From the NCBI RefSeq assembly GCF_007004065.1, contig NZ_VFSV01000009.1, positions 79,249 through 143,248 on the forward strand: 64,000 bases of DNA. Reading direction: 5' to 3'. Position numbers and translations under genes: made by a program. The notes beneath the pieces are model-generated. The model did no database searches and was not told the origin of the DNA. It worked only from the letters and a program-made list of their open reading frames with translations. The stretch is from Palleronia caenipelagi. GTDB taxonomy: Bacteria; Pseudomonadota; Alphaproteobacteria; Rhodobacterales; Rhodobacteraceae. Each line of letters begins with the position of its first letter. Position 1 is the stretch's first letter. Below, piece by piece: positions 44,413-54,091 of the stretch.

Positions 44413-46895
44413 TGGCTGATGACAGCGATATGCTGATCTCAGCGGGGTTCTCGGTTTCCAAAATGGAGGCCGAGACCCGCAAGGTGATCGCGAAATACGA
44501 GGAAGCCGGTCGCCGGTCTGCGCAGAAATTCGACAGCGCCATGGCCCGGGTCTCGAAGAATGAGACCTTGAAAGCCACGGCACGGGAGATTGATCGGCTC
44601 GCCCGCAAATACGATCCGGCCTATGCCGCCAGTAAGAAATACCAGCGCGGCGTGACGGAGCTGAACCGCGCCCTCGAAATCGGCTCCATCACCACGAAAC
44701 AATACGAGCAATCTCTTGAACGCCTCGTGATGGATCTGGAGCGCGGTGCGACCGGTTTGGGCAAGTTCGACCGCGCCATGAAGCAAAGCGGCGGCGCCTC
44801 CCGTCGCTATGGCGGCACGATGCAGCAGGTTGGCTTTCAGGTCGGGGATTTCGCCACGCAGGTCGGGGGCGGCACCTCGGCGATGATCGCCGCCGGTCAG
44901 CAGCTGCCGCAGCTTCTCGGTGCGTTCGGCGCTTTTGGGGCTCTCGCCGGTGCCGGCGTGGCGATTGCCTTTCCACTGATCAACGCGCTCTTGAACATGG
45001 GCGATGCGGCAGATGAAGCGGGGGACAAACTCGCCTCCATCGACGGGCTCGACCTGTCCGGCGCGAAAAGTGCGATTTCTGAACTGACCCGCCTGCAGCA
45101 GGCCTATCTCGAAGCGCTGAGCCTGTCGAAACGCCTGAGCGCCGAAGCCGCTGACGCTGCCGTCCTTTCCGCCGAACGCGAATACGAGGCACGGCTCGCT
45201 ATTGTCGAGCTGGAGAAGATCCAGACAGACAACCGGCTGACAGCATTGCGGACGGAACTGGAGGCGCGCCGGGAGCAGATGCAAGCCGTGCAGGAAGAAG
45301 CAGGTAACGCCGCACGGCTGGCACAGCTTACTTTGGAGGACTCAAAGGGGATCAACGCAGACCCCCGCAAAGCAGCTCGAGCTGAAGAAGCGGCGGCCCA
45401 GGCGATGCTTGAAGCGGCGGATAATGCCTCGGAGTTGCGCGCCGAGATCCAGCAGATGACATCAGAGATCTCAGTCGCGGAACTCGCCTCGGAACAGCTT
45501 GGAGAAGCGCTGGCCCGGTCCTCGGATTTTGCAGAACTGACCGCGAGCTACATGCGGGATGGGAGTTTCTCTGCGGAGGCGCTGGCCGAATATACCGGCC
45601 TGTCCGCTTATCAGGCGCAATTGCTGGCCGACGCTTTGAACTCTGGCAAGGTCGAGGCCACGACCGTCGCGGCGGCGATGGAGGACGGCGCTATCTCCGC
45701 TGATGAACTTGGCTCGATGCTCGGTGTTGCCTTGAGCAACGCAGAAGGCATTGCGTCAACAGACATGGCGGGCATGATCTGGAACAGCGTTGATGCCGCA
45801 GCAGCCCTTGCCAGTGAACTTGGTGTCTCGCTGGAACGGGCCCAGGCGATGGCCAGCACCGTCAATGCTGCCACCAGCGGCGCTGTCGGAGGTCCTGATG
45901 CGGCCCGCTTCGGGGTAATGGACGCCCAAACGCGCGGTGTCGTATTCCAACGCAACTACGACTCTGCCAGCTCTTCAGGTAAACGGCGGCGCGGATCCGG
46001 CGGGTCCCGGCGCCGCCCGACCGGTGGAGGCGGTCGGGGACGTGCTGGCGGGATTGATCGTGAGGCGGCGCAGCGCGCGCGAGAGCTCGAAAAGATTAAC
46101 GATGCTCTGGAAGAGGCCACGCAGCGATACGAAGATCAGATCGCCGAGCTGGGGAAAACGACATCCGAGATCGCCGCACAACGGGTCGAGCGAACCCTCC
46201 TGCGGCAGGCGGTCGAGGCCGGGATCGATGTTGACGCTCGATCGGCGGACGGTCAGCAAACCCTGCGGGAGCGGATCTCGGCAACGGCCTCGGAGGTCGG
46301 GCGGCTGGCGCAGGAGTACGAGGAGAGCCGGACCGCATCAAAGGCAACACAGAAGACAATCGACGGTCTCGCAAACAACCTCGCGGATGTCGCGACGGGG
46401 GCGCAGAGCCTGCGCGACGTGTTGAAGCAGGTTTGGGCACAGATTGCCCGGGACATCCTTGTCAGCAACGTCCGAAACGCGCTCTCCAGCGTTTTCAGCT
46501 TAGCAGGCGGCGTCGCGACGGGCAGTTCGTCTGGTGGAAACATTCTCAACACCTTTCTGGGTGGCCTCCTCGGCGGTGCGCGAGCGGTCGGCGGCCCGGT
46601 GGCTGCGGGGGTCCCCTATCTGGTCAACGAGAACACCCCGCGGTCCGAGGTCTTTGTCCCGTCCCGATGCGGCGCGGTGCTGAACGTCTCTCAGGCGCAA
46701 GCGGCGCTCGCGCGATCAGCGGGAGGGCGATCAGCCGGACCGGTCAACATCTCCCCTGCGACGACGATCGTGATCGAGGGGAGCGCCGATAAGGAAACGC
46801 TGGCGATCATGATGCGGGAGCTGCAGCGCCGCGACCGCGACTTCGCGAGCAATGTGCTCCAGGTGCAAAAATCAGCACAAGAGCGCGCTGGCTGA
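44412..46895 (+). CDS. Tail tape measure protein
   Basis: An 827-residue, mostly helical protein. Coiled coils cover about 20-110 and 225-370, with a hydrophobic stretch near 170-200 (LGAFGAFGALAGAGVAIAFP) and a glycine-rich region near 510-560 (GKRRRGSGGSRRRPTGGGGR). The C-terminal part carries AVGGPVAAGVPYLVNENTPR, the tail-tip-binding pattern. By the usual 1.5 angstrom per residue, the tail would be about 120 nm long. The start overlaps the chaperone-like gene. Confidence 0.9.
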   Translation: MADDSDMLISAGFSVSKMEAETRKVIAKYEEAGRRSAQKFDSAMARVSKNETLKATAREIDRLARKYDPAYAASKKYQRGVTELNRALEIGSITTKQYEQSLERLVMDLERGATGLGKFDRAMKQSGGASRRYGGTMQQVGFQVGDFATQVGGGTSAMIAAGQQLPQLLGAFGAFGALAGAGVAIAFPLINALLNMGDAADEAGDKLASIDGLDLSGAKSAISELTRLQQAYLEALSLSKRLSAEAADAAVLSAEREYEARLAIVELEKIQTDNRLTALRTELEARREQMQAVQEEAGNAARLAQLTLEDSKGINADPRKAARAEEAAAQAMLEAADNASELRAEIQQMTSEISVAELASEQLGEALARSSDFAELTASYMRDGSFSAEALAEYTGLSAYQAQLLADALNSGKVEATTVAAAMEDGAISADELGSMLGVALSNAEGIASTDMAGMIWNSVDAAAALASELGVSLERAQAMASTVNAATSGAVGGPDAARFGVMDAQTRGVVFQRNYDSASSSGKRRRGSGGSRRRPTGGGGRGRAGGIDREAAQRARELEKINDALEEATQRYEDQIAELGKTTSEIAAQRVERTLLRQAVEAGIDVDARSADGQQTLRERISATASEVGRLAQEYEESRTASKATQKTIDGLANNLADVATGAQSLRDVLKQVWAQIARDILVSNVRNALSSVFSLAGGVATGSSSGGNILNTFLGGLLGGARAVGGPVAAGVPYLVNENTPRSEVFVPSRCGAVLNVSQAQAALARSAGGRSAGPVNISPATTIVIEGSADKETLAIMMRELQRRDRDFASNVLQVQKSAQERAG

Positions 46896-47569
46896 TGGCG
46901 GTTGTGTCCTGGCCGAGCGAGCTGCTGCGCCATCTCGATGCGCAGTATTTCCCGCGCTTCTACAACCGGTCGGCAGGTCGGGCGCTGAACGGACGTGAAC
47001 AGATCATTGGCACGGGCAATGCAATCTGGGATGTCATGCTGTCGATCCCGCGTGACTTCGACAGTCGCCGGGTGAAGCAGTTCGAGGCCGCCGTGGCCTC
47101 GATGAATGGCCGGGCTAACGTGACGGATTTCGCGATTTGCAGCCCGGACCGGTTCGATCATTCCGTCTCACCGTTGCAGACGCCGCACAGCGACGGGACA
47201 TGGTTCGAGGACGGCTTTGGTTATGCGGAGGATAAGGGCGTCCATCCGGTGACCTTTACCGCCGATGCACCGGCAGGCTCCAACGTGTTGACGCAGGATC
47301 TGACAGATCCGGTCCGTCCGTCTCTCAGGGTCGGCGACGAATTCAGTCATCAGAAGTTTCTGCACCGGGTCACAGCGCACCTGTCGGGCGGGCGCATCCG
47401 GATCGAACCCTCCCTGCGGGTCGGGATTGCCGCCGGTGAGCCCGTCGCGGTCGATCCCCCGGTCATTCGTCTGCGCTTTGCCAGCGATGATGAAGGGCGC
47501 CGCACCCGCGAGTATCTCCGATATGGCGCGCCGGTCGATCTGCGCTTCGTCGAGGTGTTTGACCGGTGA
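46895..47569 (+). CDS. Distal tail protein, unknown family
   Basis: A 224-residue protein (MAVVSWPSELLRHLDAQYFP onward), with RDFDSRRVKQFEAAVASMNG and TREYLRYGAPVDLRFVEVFD. It follows the tape measure, where distal tail proteins lie. The role is inferred from place. It overlaps the next GTG start by 4 bp. Confidence 0.65.
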   Translation: MAVVSWPSELLRHLDAQYFPRFYNRSAGRALNGREQIIGTGNAIWDVMLSIPRDFDSRRVKQFEAAVASMNGRANVTDFAICSPDRFDHSVSPLQTPHSDGTWFEDGFGYAEDKGVHPVTFTADAPAGSNVLTQDLTDPVRPSLRVGDEFSHQKFLHRVTAHLSGGRIRIEPSLRVGIAAGEPVAVDPPVIRLRFASDDEGRRTREYLRYGAPVDLRFVEVFDR

Positions 47570-48132
47570 CCTTTACGCCCGACCAGGTGGCGCTGCTCGA
47601 CGCGAACCGCGATCACGTCGAAGCGATCCGGCTGTTTGAGCTGGAGTTCGCCTCGGCCTCCTATCGGCTGGCCGAGAGCACCGCCCCTGTGGTGGCCGGT
47701 GGTCACACATGGCAGCCCGTGGGCGATTGGATCGAGGCCGCACCGGTGACCTCCAGTGATCCGCTCAAGGTCCGGCAGGCCGAGTATGTTGTCGGATCCT
47801 TTACGGACACGCTGATCCACGATGCGTTTCACAACCGGGCGGAATGGTATCAGGCTGATGTGCGGCAATACATGCTCCTGCGGCTGGATGGCGTGAGCGT
47901 CGGGGCACCCGTTCTGCTGCACCGTGGCCGGATCATGGATGTCGAGCCGTCGCGGTCCTTCGATCAGGAACGGATCGTCATCCGGGCCGAACCGCTTCTG
48001 GCGGAGCGGAACTGGACGCCGCTCGGACGCTATACCGACCGCGACCAGAAGGCGCGATCCGCAGGCGATCGGGGCTGCGAATATGTCGGGCAAATGCAGG
48101 ACAAGGTGATTACGGGATGGCTGAAGGCCTGA
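47566..48132 (+). CDS. Tail-tip/hub protein (DUF2163-like)
   Basis: A 188-residue protein. The segments VAGGHTWQPVGDWIEAAPVT and LGRYTDRDQKARSAGDRGCEYV resemble the hub proteins of gene-transfer agents and similar siphoviruses, with the C-terminal PGD-like GDRG motif. It overlaps both neighbours. Confidence 0.7.
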   Translation: MTFTPDQVALLDANRDHVEAIRLFELEFASASYRLAESTAPVVAGGHTWQPVGDWIEAAPVTSSDPLKVRQAEYVVGSFTDTLIHDAFHNRAEWYQADVRQYMLLRLDGVSVGAPVLLHRGRIMDVEPSRSFDQERIVIRAEPLLAERNWTPLGRYTDRDQKARSAGDRGCEYVGQMQDKVITGWLKA

Positions 48133-48506
48133 CGGAGTTCATCGCCCGGACGATCCATCTGCCGTTCGTCTGGGGTGTGCGCGATTGCACGCTCTGGGCT
48201 GCGGATTGGTGCGTCGAGGCGTTCGGGTTTGATCCGGCGGCGGATCTGCGTGGGTTCTATGCGACGGAGGAGGACGTGCAGGATCTAACCGGCGGGGATC
48301 TTGCGGGCTTCGTCGCGCCACGGATGGCGCGCCTGACCCGCGTCGATCAGGAGGCCTGCTGCGGCGACGTGGGAATTATCGATGTGTCCGGACAGCAGGT
48401 CGCCGCCATCCGGCGGGGCGCGTTCTGGCTGATCAAGACGGAACGCGGCGGGGCCGCGCTGCGGGCGCAGGCTGTCATGGCTTGGGGGTCCCCATGCCTG
48501 CGGTAG
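48117..48506 (+). CDS. DUF6950/NlpC-P60-like tail peptidase
   Basis: A 129-residue protein. It has FVWGVRDCTLWAADWCVEAF, with the probable catalytic cysteine in the RDC motif, and GDVGIIDV near the later half. It resembles DUF6950, an NlpC/P60-type fold present beside tail-hub genes. It may cut peptidoglycan at entry. A later histidine of the catalytic set is not obvious, so activity is uncertain. Confidence 0.8.
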   Translation: MAEGLTEFIARTIHLPFVWGVRDCTLWAADWCVEAFGFDPAADLRGFYATEEDVQDLTGGDLAGFVAPRMARLTRVDQEACCGDVGIIDVSGQQVAAIRRGAFWLIKTERGGAALRAQAVMAWGSPCLR

Positions 48507-50557
48507 GTGGGATCATTGCGGGCTTTCTGGCGACGGGCGTTGGGGCAGCGGTCGCCACGACCGCCTTGAGCCTTGCCTTCAATGTGGTTGTCGCCAAACT
48601 GACGCAGCCAAAAGGCCCGAAGCCGCGCGATCTCCAGACCGAAGTCCGCCAGTCTGACGCCGATCGGCTGCGCCATTACGGTCGGGTTCGGGTGGCGGGC
48701 GTGCTGCACTTCTGGGAATGGCGCTATCGCGAAGATCGGCGCTGGCTTTACAAGCTTCTCGCGATCTCGACGGGCGGGATCGAGGCGGTCGACAAGATCT
48801 GGCTGAACAATCAGACCGTGACCCTCGACGGGAACAAGGTCGATGATGGCCCCTATAAGTACATCGCGAAGATCAATGTCCGGAATGGTCGGTCTGGGGC
48901 GGAATACGCCGGCGGCCAGCACGCGCAGCTGCTGAGGGATTACCCGGAGAGCTGGACGGCAAATCATCGGCTCGACGGCGTTGCCACGGTGCTGGCGCGC
49001 TTCCGGGCGGTGAAGGGCGAAGACATCGCCGAGGTCTATCCCGGCGGCGAGCCAAAGGTGACCGTTCTGGTTCGGGGCAGCCGGTGTTGGGACCCCCGCC
49101 TCGGGCCACGCTCGGACAGCACCACCATCTACACCGAGAACGTGGCTCTCCAGATCTGTGACTTCCTGTCGAATACCGGGTTCGGGCGCCTGTCCGTGAC
49201 CGATCTCGACATCCCCGCGTTCACGCAAGCGGCCAATGACTGCGATGATCCTATCGCGCGCAAGGGCGGCGGGACATCGCCGCGCTTTGCGGGGGGTGGC
49301 AGTTACGCTCTGAATGAGCCTTTGAAAGATCCTCTGCAGCGGATGCTCGACGCCTGTGCCGGTCATCTCTACCTGACGCCCGCAGGCAAGATTGGCCTTC
49401 GTGTCGGCAAGTGGCGTGATCCGGTCCACACCATCGAAGAAGATCACATCGTCACGATCGAGGGCGGTGCGGGCAGCGGTGAATTCAACCGCGTGACCAC
49501 GCTCGTTCCGGAATATGTCGAGCCCGGCCTCAATTATCAGACCACCACGGCAGAGGCTTGGGAGGACACCGATCTGATCGGGTTGATTGGCGAGGTGGAG
49601 CCGCGGGAACTGGACCTCCCCTGGGTGCAGGACTTTGCCCAGGCCCGGCGGCTGGCCAAAGACAAGCTCGCCCTTCTGAACCCCAAATGGCGGTTCAACA
49701 TCACGCTTCGCTTCTGGGGTCTTCTGCTGCTCGGAGAGGAAAGCGTCTATCTGAACTATCCGCCCTTCGGGATCGTCAACGAGCCATTCTGGATCGAGAG
49801 CTGGTCCTTCTCGCCCGATGATGAGGACGGCGTCTGCCGCGTCACGCTGCGCCACGCAAATCGCGCCGCGCGTGAGGACTGGAACCCGGAGGTGGACGAA
49901 GGGAATGGTCCATCGACACCGGCGCCGGTTGCGGCTGGCACGGTCACGGTTCCCACGCCGGTGATCACCTCCGTCACCGTCGAGATGAGAACCATCGGCA
50001 TCTTCACCAGCAGCGGAGTGATCCGCGCCGTGGCTGTGGTGAACCCCGGTTACTATCTGATCGGAGGCTACCGGCGCACAGGGGCAAGCAACTGGACAGA
50101 GCTGCGCGTGGATCAGGAGACCGGCGTGATGGAAACACCGATCCTCGAAGACCGCGCGTCCTATGACCTCCGCATGGGATACGCGACCGGCGGCTTCTTC
50201 AGCACCAACTCGATCCTGCCGTCGCTTATCCCGCAGGCCAGCAAGGCTTTCACCGAAGTGCCGGGTGTCGAGGTGAACGTCCCCCGGATGGCGCCTGATA
50301 ATCCGTCAAATATCAGCTTTGTGGAGGCGGCAACGGATCTGGAGATCACCTTCCGCCCCGGCGTTGGACGGAATTTCTGGCGCACGAATGTGGTCGAAGG
50401 CAGCACGGCTGCGACGGGAGCCGTGGTGACGCGCAGCTATTCCACCGCCGAGAGCGTGACGGTCACCGTCCCGAAGACCGCCGGGGCGAGCTACTGGCTC
50501 ACCTCCGAGTCCCCTGAAAGCCAGATCTCATCCGGGGTCGCTGTCACCACCCTGTGA
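48494..50557 (+). CDS. Phage tail tip protein (J-like)
   Basis: A 687-residue protein. The N-terminal hydrophobic helix (GGIIAGFLATGVGAAVATTA) is followed by the tip-attachment domain (LRHYGRVRVAGVLHFWEWRY, then GGIEAVDKIWLNNQTVTLDG) and, near the end, fibronectin-like parts (SVTVEMRTIGIFTSSGVIRA). It forms the tail tip that meets the cell surface. The start at ATG 48,494 is preferred over TTG 48,482. It is shorter than lambda J. Confidence 0.83.
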   Translation: MPAVGGIIAGFLATGVGAAVATTALSLAFNVVVAKLTQPKGPKPRDLQTEVRQSDADRLRHYGRVRVAGVLHFWEWRYREDRRWLYKLLAISTGGIEAVDKIWLNNQTVTLDGNKVDDGPYKYIAKINVRNGRSGAEYAGGQHAQLLRDYPESWTANHRLDGVATVLARFRAVKGEDIAEVYPGGEPKVTVLVRGSRCWDPRLGPRSDSTTIYTENVALQICDFLSNTGFGRLSVTDLDIPAFTQAANDCDDPIARKGGGTSPRFAGGGSYALNEPLKDPLQRMLDACAGHLYLTPAGKIGLRVGKWRDPVHTIEEDHIVTIEGGAGSGEFNRVTTLVPEYVEPGLNYQTTTAEAWEDTDLIGLIGEVEPRELDLPWVQDFAQARRLAKDKLALLNPKWRFNITLRFWGLLLLGEESVYLNYPPFGIVNEPFWIESWSFSPDDEDGVCRVTLRHANRAAREDWNPEVDEGNGPSTPAPVAAGTVTVPTPVITSVTVEMRTIGIFTSSGVIRAVAVVNPGYYLIGGYRRTGASNWTELRVDQETGVMETPILEDRASYDLRMGYATGGFFSTNSILPSLIPQASKAFTEVPGVEVNVPRMAPDNPSNISFVEAATDLEITFRPGVGRNFWRTNVVEGSTAATGAVVTRSYSTAESVTVTVPKTAGASYWLTSESPESQISSGVAVTTL

Positions 50558-50594
50558 CACCCATCACCATGATTATTCGCAAAGGAGCGCCGCC

Positions 50595-53500
50595 ATGTCC
50601 CTGACATCGGACGCCAATCAGACCTATGCGGCGAACGTCCCGCCGAAGAAGACTGATATCCTCAACCTGTTCAGTCAGATCGACACACGGTTCTCGACCG
50701 AACGGCAAGATCGCGAGCAAGCAATCAACGCTCTTGCGGCCAATCTGGGCGATGGTCGCATCCAGAGATTGACGACCGCAAATATCGGAGCGGTGACGCC
50801 AGCGACCGGGGTCGATGGGCTGATGGTTCTGACCTCCACCGATGCGAGCCTTTGGGCGCCGATGACGGCTGCTCCGGCCGAGCCCGACGACAGCACCAAA
50901 ACCGATGCAACCGGGAAGTGGTGGAAGCGCGTCTTCTGGGCACAGGAGACGGCCGGAGATATCGCCGCCGAGATCGCAAACCGGATCGCCGAAGACACCG
51001 CGCTCGATGGGCAGATCCGGGCGGGGACGGCGCGCGGGCCGGGGCTGGTGCTCGACATCGAGGGCGGTCAGTTGTCGCTGGCGGGGCTGCCGATCAAGTC
51101 GGAGAGCTTCACCACCAAAGGCGCCGCGCCCCGGCTGGCGCTGACCGAGGCCACCGGCCTTGTGCCCGCCGAGACCGTGGCCTTTGGGCGCAGCTGGTCC
51201 GCCCGGCTGGGCGCCCACGCCCTCTGGCCCGTCTCGCCCGGCACCGCGTGGAACACTGGCGTCGGAGCGCTCACCCCGGCCAAAATGACGATGGCGCCCT
51301 CCGCCGCAGCCCCTCTGGCCATTGGGGACACGCCCCATGACCTGACCACCACCACCGGCGAGGACAAAGCCTCGCGCCACCTGACGCTCACGGATGTGGA
51401 CTTCATTGCCGGGCAATGGGTGCAGATGGACACCGTGGTGACGATGACGGACGCGAAGGCGGTGGGGATGCGCTGCCTGACATCCGGCTTTACCAATCCC
51501 GAAGGGACGTCCGTTGACCGGGCCATCGTGATGGTCGATCCGGCCAGTGGCGACTTCGTGTCCGGCCCCCCGGGATTTGCGAGCATCCACATCCAGCCGC
51601 AGGTCACGCCGCTGGGCGGGGACAGCTACCACATCCGCTTCGCCTTCCGGGCCATCGGGTCCGGCACGGGGGGCTTTGCCCTGCAATTCGACCGAACCCT
51701 GCGGAACGATTATCGCGGCAACTTCCTTCTGGGGCAGACGCCCGCGACCGTGCATCACCTCTCGGTGCAGGTCACGCCCACCCCCTACGGCCCGCCCGTG
51801 GGGATTGTCGCCCCCGGCACTGACGTGGAGAGCGTGGACGCCCAGCTCGATCTGTCGGGCCTGAAGCTCGACGGGGATTTTGTCATCTCGGCGCTGCTCG
51901 ACGTGGCCCCGGGCTTCGCAGCCGCCGATATCGGCAACCGCAACCTGCTGAAGCTCGGCGGCCAGAGCTTCAATCTCGGTACGGGGCTGCAGGTCTCGGG
52001 CCGCACGCCGCAGGTGATCGTGAATGACCAGAAGATCACCGTGCCGAACCTCTATTCCGGCCCCATCGATCTGGTGATCCATTATCTGGGCGGCACGCTC
52101 TCGATCGTGCTGGGGGGGCGGCTGGTCCACCAGAGCGCCCGGTCGATCCGACTGGCCGGGGATATGGGCACCCTGCGGATCTATCCCGGTGTGGGGCTCT
52201 CGCGCCTGCGTCTGGAGCGGACCCCCGCCCATATCGCCGCCTATCAGCGCGGATCCGATGCGCCCGCCGGCGGGCAGGCCGTGGAGGTGTTCGGCAGCGG
52301 ATCGGGCACCCATATGACGGTGAATGCCGCAGGCGAGATCGGGGGCCGGTTCACCCGCGAGGTGCTGCGCGACATTCTCTGGGCCGAGCGGTTCCGCACC
52401 GGCATTCCCGAGAGCGCCATGGCGATCACACCGCGCACCGATGGCGCGGTCGATTTCCTCGACGCCACCTGGAGCGAGATCCACCGCGCCTTCCGCAAGC
52501 TGCCGGGCGGTCTGCCCACCATCACCCAGCCCGGGGCGCGGCCCCTCTCCCTGATCCTCGCCCGGGGGCAGTCGCTGGCCTTCGGCTACCCCTATGGCAA
52601 CCCGGTCTATTGGCCCGCCACGCCCTTCTTCGTCGATATCGACGGCAATGGCGCGAACTCCGTCTTCGGCAACTCCTCCTATGGCGGGATCTCGTCGGGC
52701 CTGATCTCTCCCCAGATCAGCCCCGCCCGCATGGGGGTCGCCTATCCCTTCACCCACCGCTACGTGCGCGAGATGGCGCAGATCGACCCGAAGTTCCCGA
52801 CGGTCATCTCCCGCACCGTGGCCCAGTCCGGGGCGTCGATCGAGGAGCTCTGGGCGAGCTTCATGGCCGACCCCTCGACCAGCATCCAGTGGCAGCACGT
52901 TCTCAACACCTTCGAAAGCGCCCGCGCCGCCGCCGACCGCTTCGGCTTCACCCTCGACATGCCCGTCTTCATCTGGATGCAGGGGCATGCGAACCGGTCG
53001 GATCTCCCGTCCGCATATCTGGCGAAGCTCGCGCAGGCGCGGAATGTGGATCTGCGCGGGCTGCTCGACACCTATATGGACGATCCCGCCGACCCGCTCT
53101 GGGTCATGGTCCAGAGCGGAGGCGCGACCGAGAGCTCGGCTCTGGATATGCACTACCAGGTGAAACTGGCGCAGATCCGCTATGGGACCGAAACGCCCAA
53201 CACGGTGCTCGCCACGTCGCTGGCCAATCACCGCATCACGCTGGCCGATGACAACGTCCACCCCGACGCGGTCAGCACCACATGGTTCTCGGAGATGTGC
53301 GCCGAGGCGGCCCGCGCGGTGCAGCAGGGCGAGAAGTGGAATATCGGCAAACCCGAGGTCACCCTCTCGGGCAATCAGCTGGTGGTCGATTATGACGGCT
53401 GGCTCCGCCCGGACGAGCGCCTGATCATTGCCCCCGATCCCTATGGCGGGATCGGCATCAACGAGGGCATGGGCTTTGAGATCGTCCCGATCCTCGACAG

Positions 53501-53810
53501 CAGCACCGAGCACCTGCCGGCGCGCTACAGCCTGCCCCCCGGCACGGCGCCCGCGCAGGTGACGAATGTTGCCGTCGCGCCTTCGGGCCGGGCCTATATC
53601 CTCACCCTCGACCAGCTGCCCACCGGCCCCTTTGCGCTCTTCCACGCCTGGCAGCGCGCCAATCTCAAGGGCACGGCCAGCCCCAACTGGTGCGCCCACC
53701 GCACCCGCCTGCGCACCGACTGGCGCAAGCCCTCGATGATCCTGCCGGATGTCGATCTGGAGCGGTGGCTGCCCTCGGACATCATCGACAGCACGGAGTT
53801 CCTCACATGA
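50595..53810 (+). CDS. Tail fibre with SGNH-type esterase domain
   Basis: A 1,071-residue receptor-binding protein. The N-terminal part attaches to the tail; the middle contains beta-rich segments (about 260-600). The C-terminal part looks like an SGNH hydrolase: block I ARGQSLAFG (Ser660), a block III-like WMQGHAN (about 794-800), and DDNVHPD (Asp886, His889) as the last catalytic pair. Sialate O-acetylesterase-like enzymes share this arrangement, so the fibre may remove acetyl groups from host surface sugars. The start is supported by AAAGGAG upstream. Confidence 0.8.
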   Translation: MSLTSDANQTYAANVPPKKTDILNLFSQIDTRFSTERQDREQAINALAANLGDGRIQRLTTANIGAVTPATGVDGLMVLTSTDASLWAPMTAAPAEPDDSTKTDATGKWWKRVFWAQETAGDIAAEIANRIAEDTALDGQIRAGTARGPGLVLDIEGGQLSLAGLPIKSESFTTKGAAPRLALTEATGLVPAETVAFGRSWSARLGAHALWPVSPGTAWNTGVGALTPAKMTMAPSAAAPLAIGDTPHDLTTTTGEDKASRHLTLTDVDFIAGQWVQMDTVVTMTDAKAVGMRCLTSGFTNPEGTSVDRAIVMVDPASGDFVSGPPGFASIHIQPQVTPLGGDSYHIRFAFRAIGSGTGGFALQFDRTLRNDYRGNFLLGQTPATVHHLSVQVTPTPYGPPVGIVAPGTDVESVDAQLDLSGLKLDGDFVISALLDVAPGFAAADIGNRNLLKLGGQSFNLGTGLQVSGRTPQVIVNDQKITVPNLYSGPIDLVIHYLGGTLSIVLGGRLVHQSARSIRLAGDMGTLRIYPGVGLSRLRLERTPAHIAAYQRGSDAPAGGQAVEVFGSGSGTHMTVNAAGEIGGRFTREVLRDILWAERFRTGIPESAMAITPRTDGAVDFLDATWSEIHRAFRKLPGGLPTITQPGARPLSLILARGQSLAFGYPYGNPVYWPATPFFVDIDGNGANSVFGNSSYGGISSGLISPQISPARMGVAYPFTHRYVREMAQIDPKFPTVISRTVAQSGASIEELWASFMADPSTSIQWQHVLNTFESARAAADRFGFTLDMPVFIWMQGHANRSDLPSAYLAKLAQARNVDLRGLLDTYMDDPADPLWVMVQSGGATESSALDMHYQVKLAQIRYGTETPNTVLATSLANHRITLADDNVHPDAVSTTWFSEMCAEAARAVQQGEKWNIGKPEVTLSGNQLVVDYDGWLRPDERLIIAPDPYGGIGINEGMGFEIVPILDSSTEHLPARYSLPPGTAPAQVTNVAVAPSGRAYILTLDQLPTGPFALFHAWQRANLKGTASPNWCAHRTRLRTDWRKPSMILPDVDLERWLPSDIIDSTEFLT

Positions 53811-54091
53811 TCCGATCCCAACCGACGGCGGCGGAGATGGCAGCGAAGGGCAAAGCCGAAGCCGAAGCCACGCAGCGGGCCGACGCCGCGCGCGATCCCG
53901 GGCGCCGGCCGGTCGAGCGGCGGGGGTTTGCGCTCAGGGGGACGCTGGTCTTTGCGGGCCAGTCCTACGCCGCGGGCGACCAGATCCCGCTCGGGCCGGA
54001 TGATCACGCCTTCCTGCAGTCGATCGGCACGATCGGGGAGGACTGGGACGCGGGCGCGGTGATCTCTGACGCAGAGGAGAGCCAGCCATGA
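53807..54091 (+). CDS. Small protein after tail fibre
   Basis: A 94-residue protein (MIRSQPTAAEMAAKGKAEAE onward). The C-terminal half, LVFAGQSYAAGDQIPLGPDD then HAFLQSIGTIG, suggests a small beta-fold. It overlaps the fibre stop and the next start by ATGA at both ends. It may be a fibre chaperone or attachment protein. Function unknown. Confidence 0.6.
   Translation: MIRSQPTAAEMAAKGKAEAEATQRADAARDPGRRPVERRGFALRGTLVFAGQSYAAGDQIPLGPDDHAFLQSIGTIGEDWDAGAVISDAEESQP

Noticed and set aside
50544..53699. A 1,051-residue minus-strand reading frame
   Set aside because: It is the antisense shadow of the tail-fibre gene in GC-rich DNA, with no motif, and the plus-strand gene has a ribosome site and esterase motifs.
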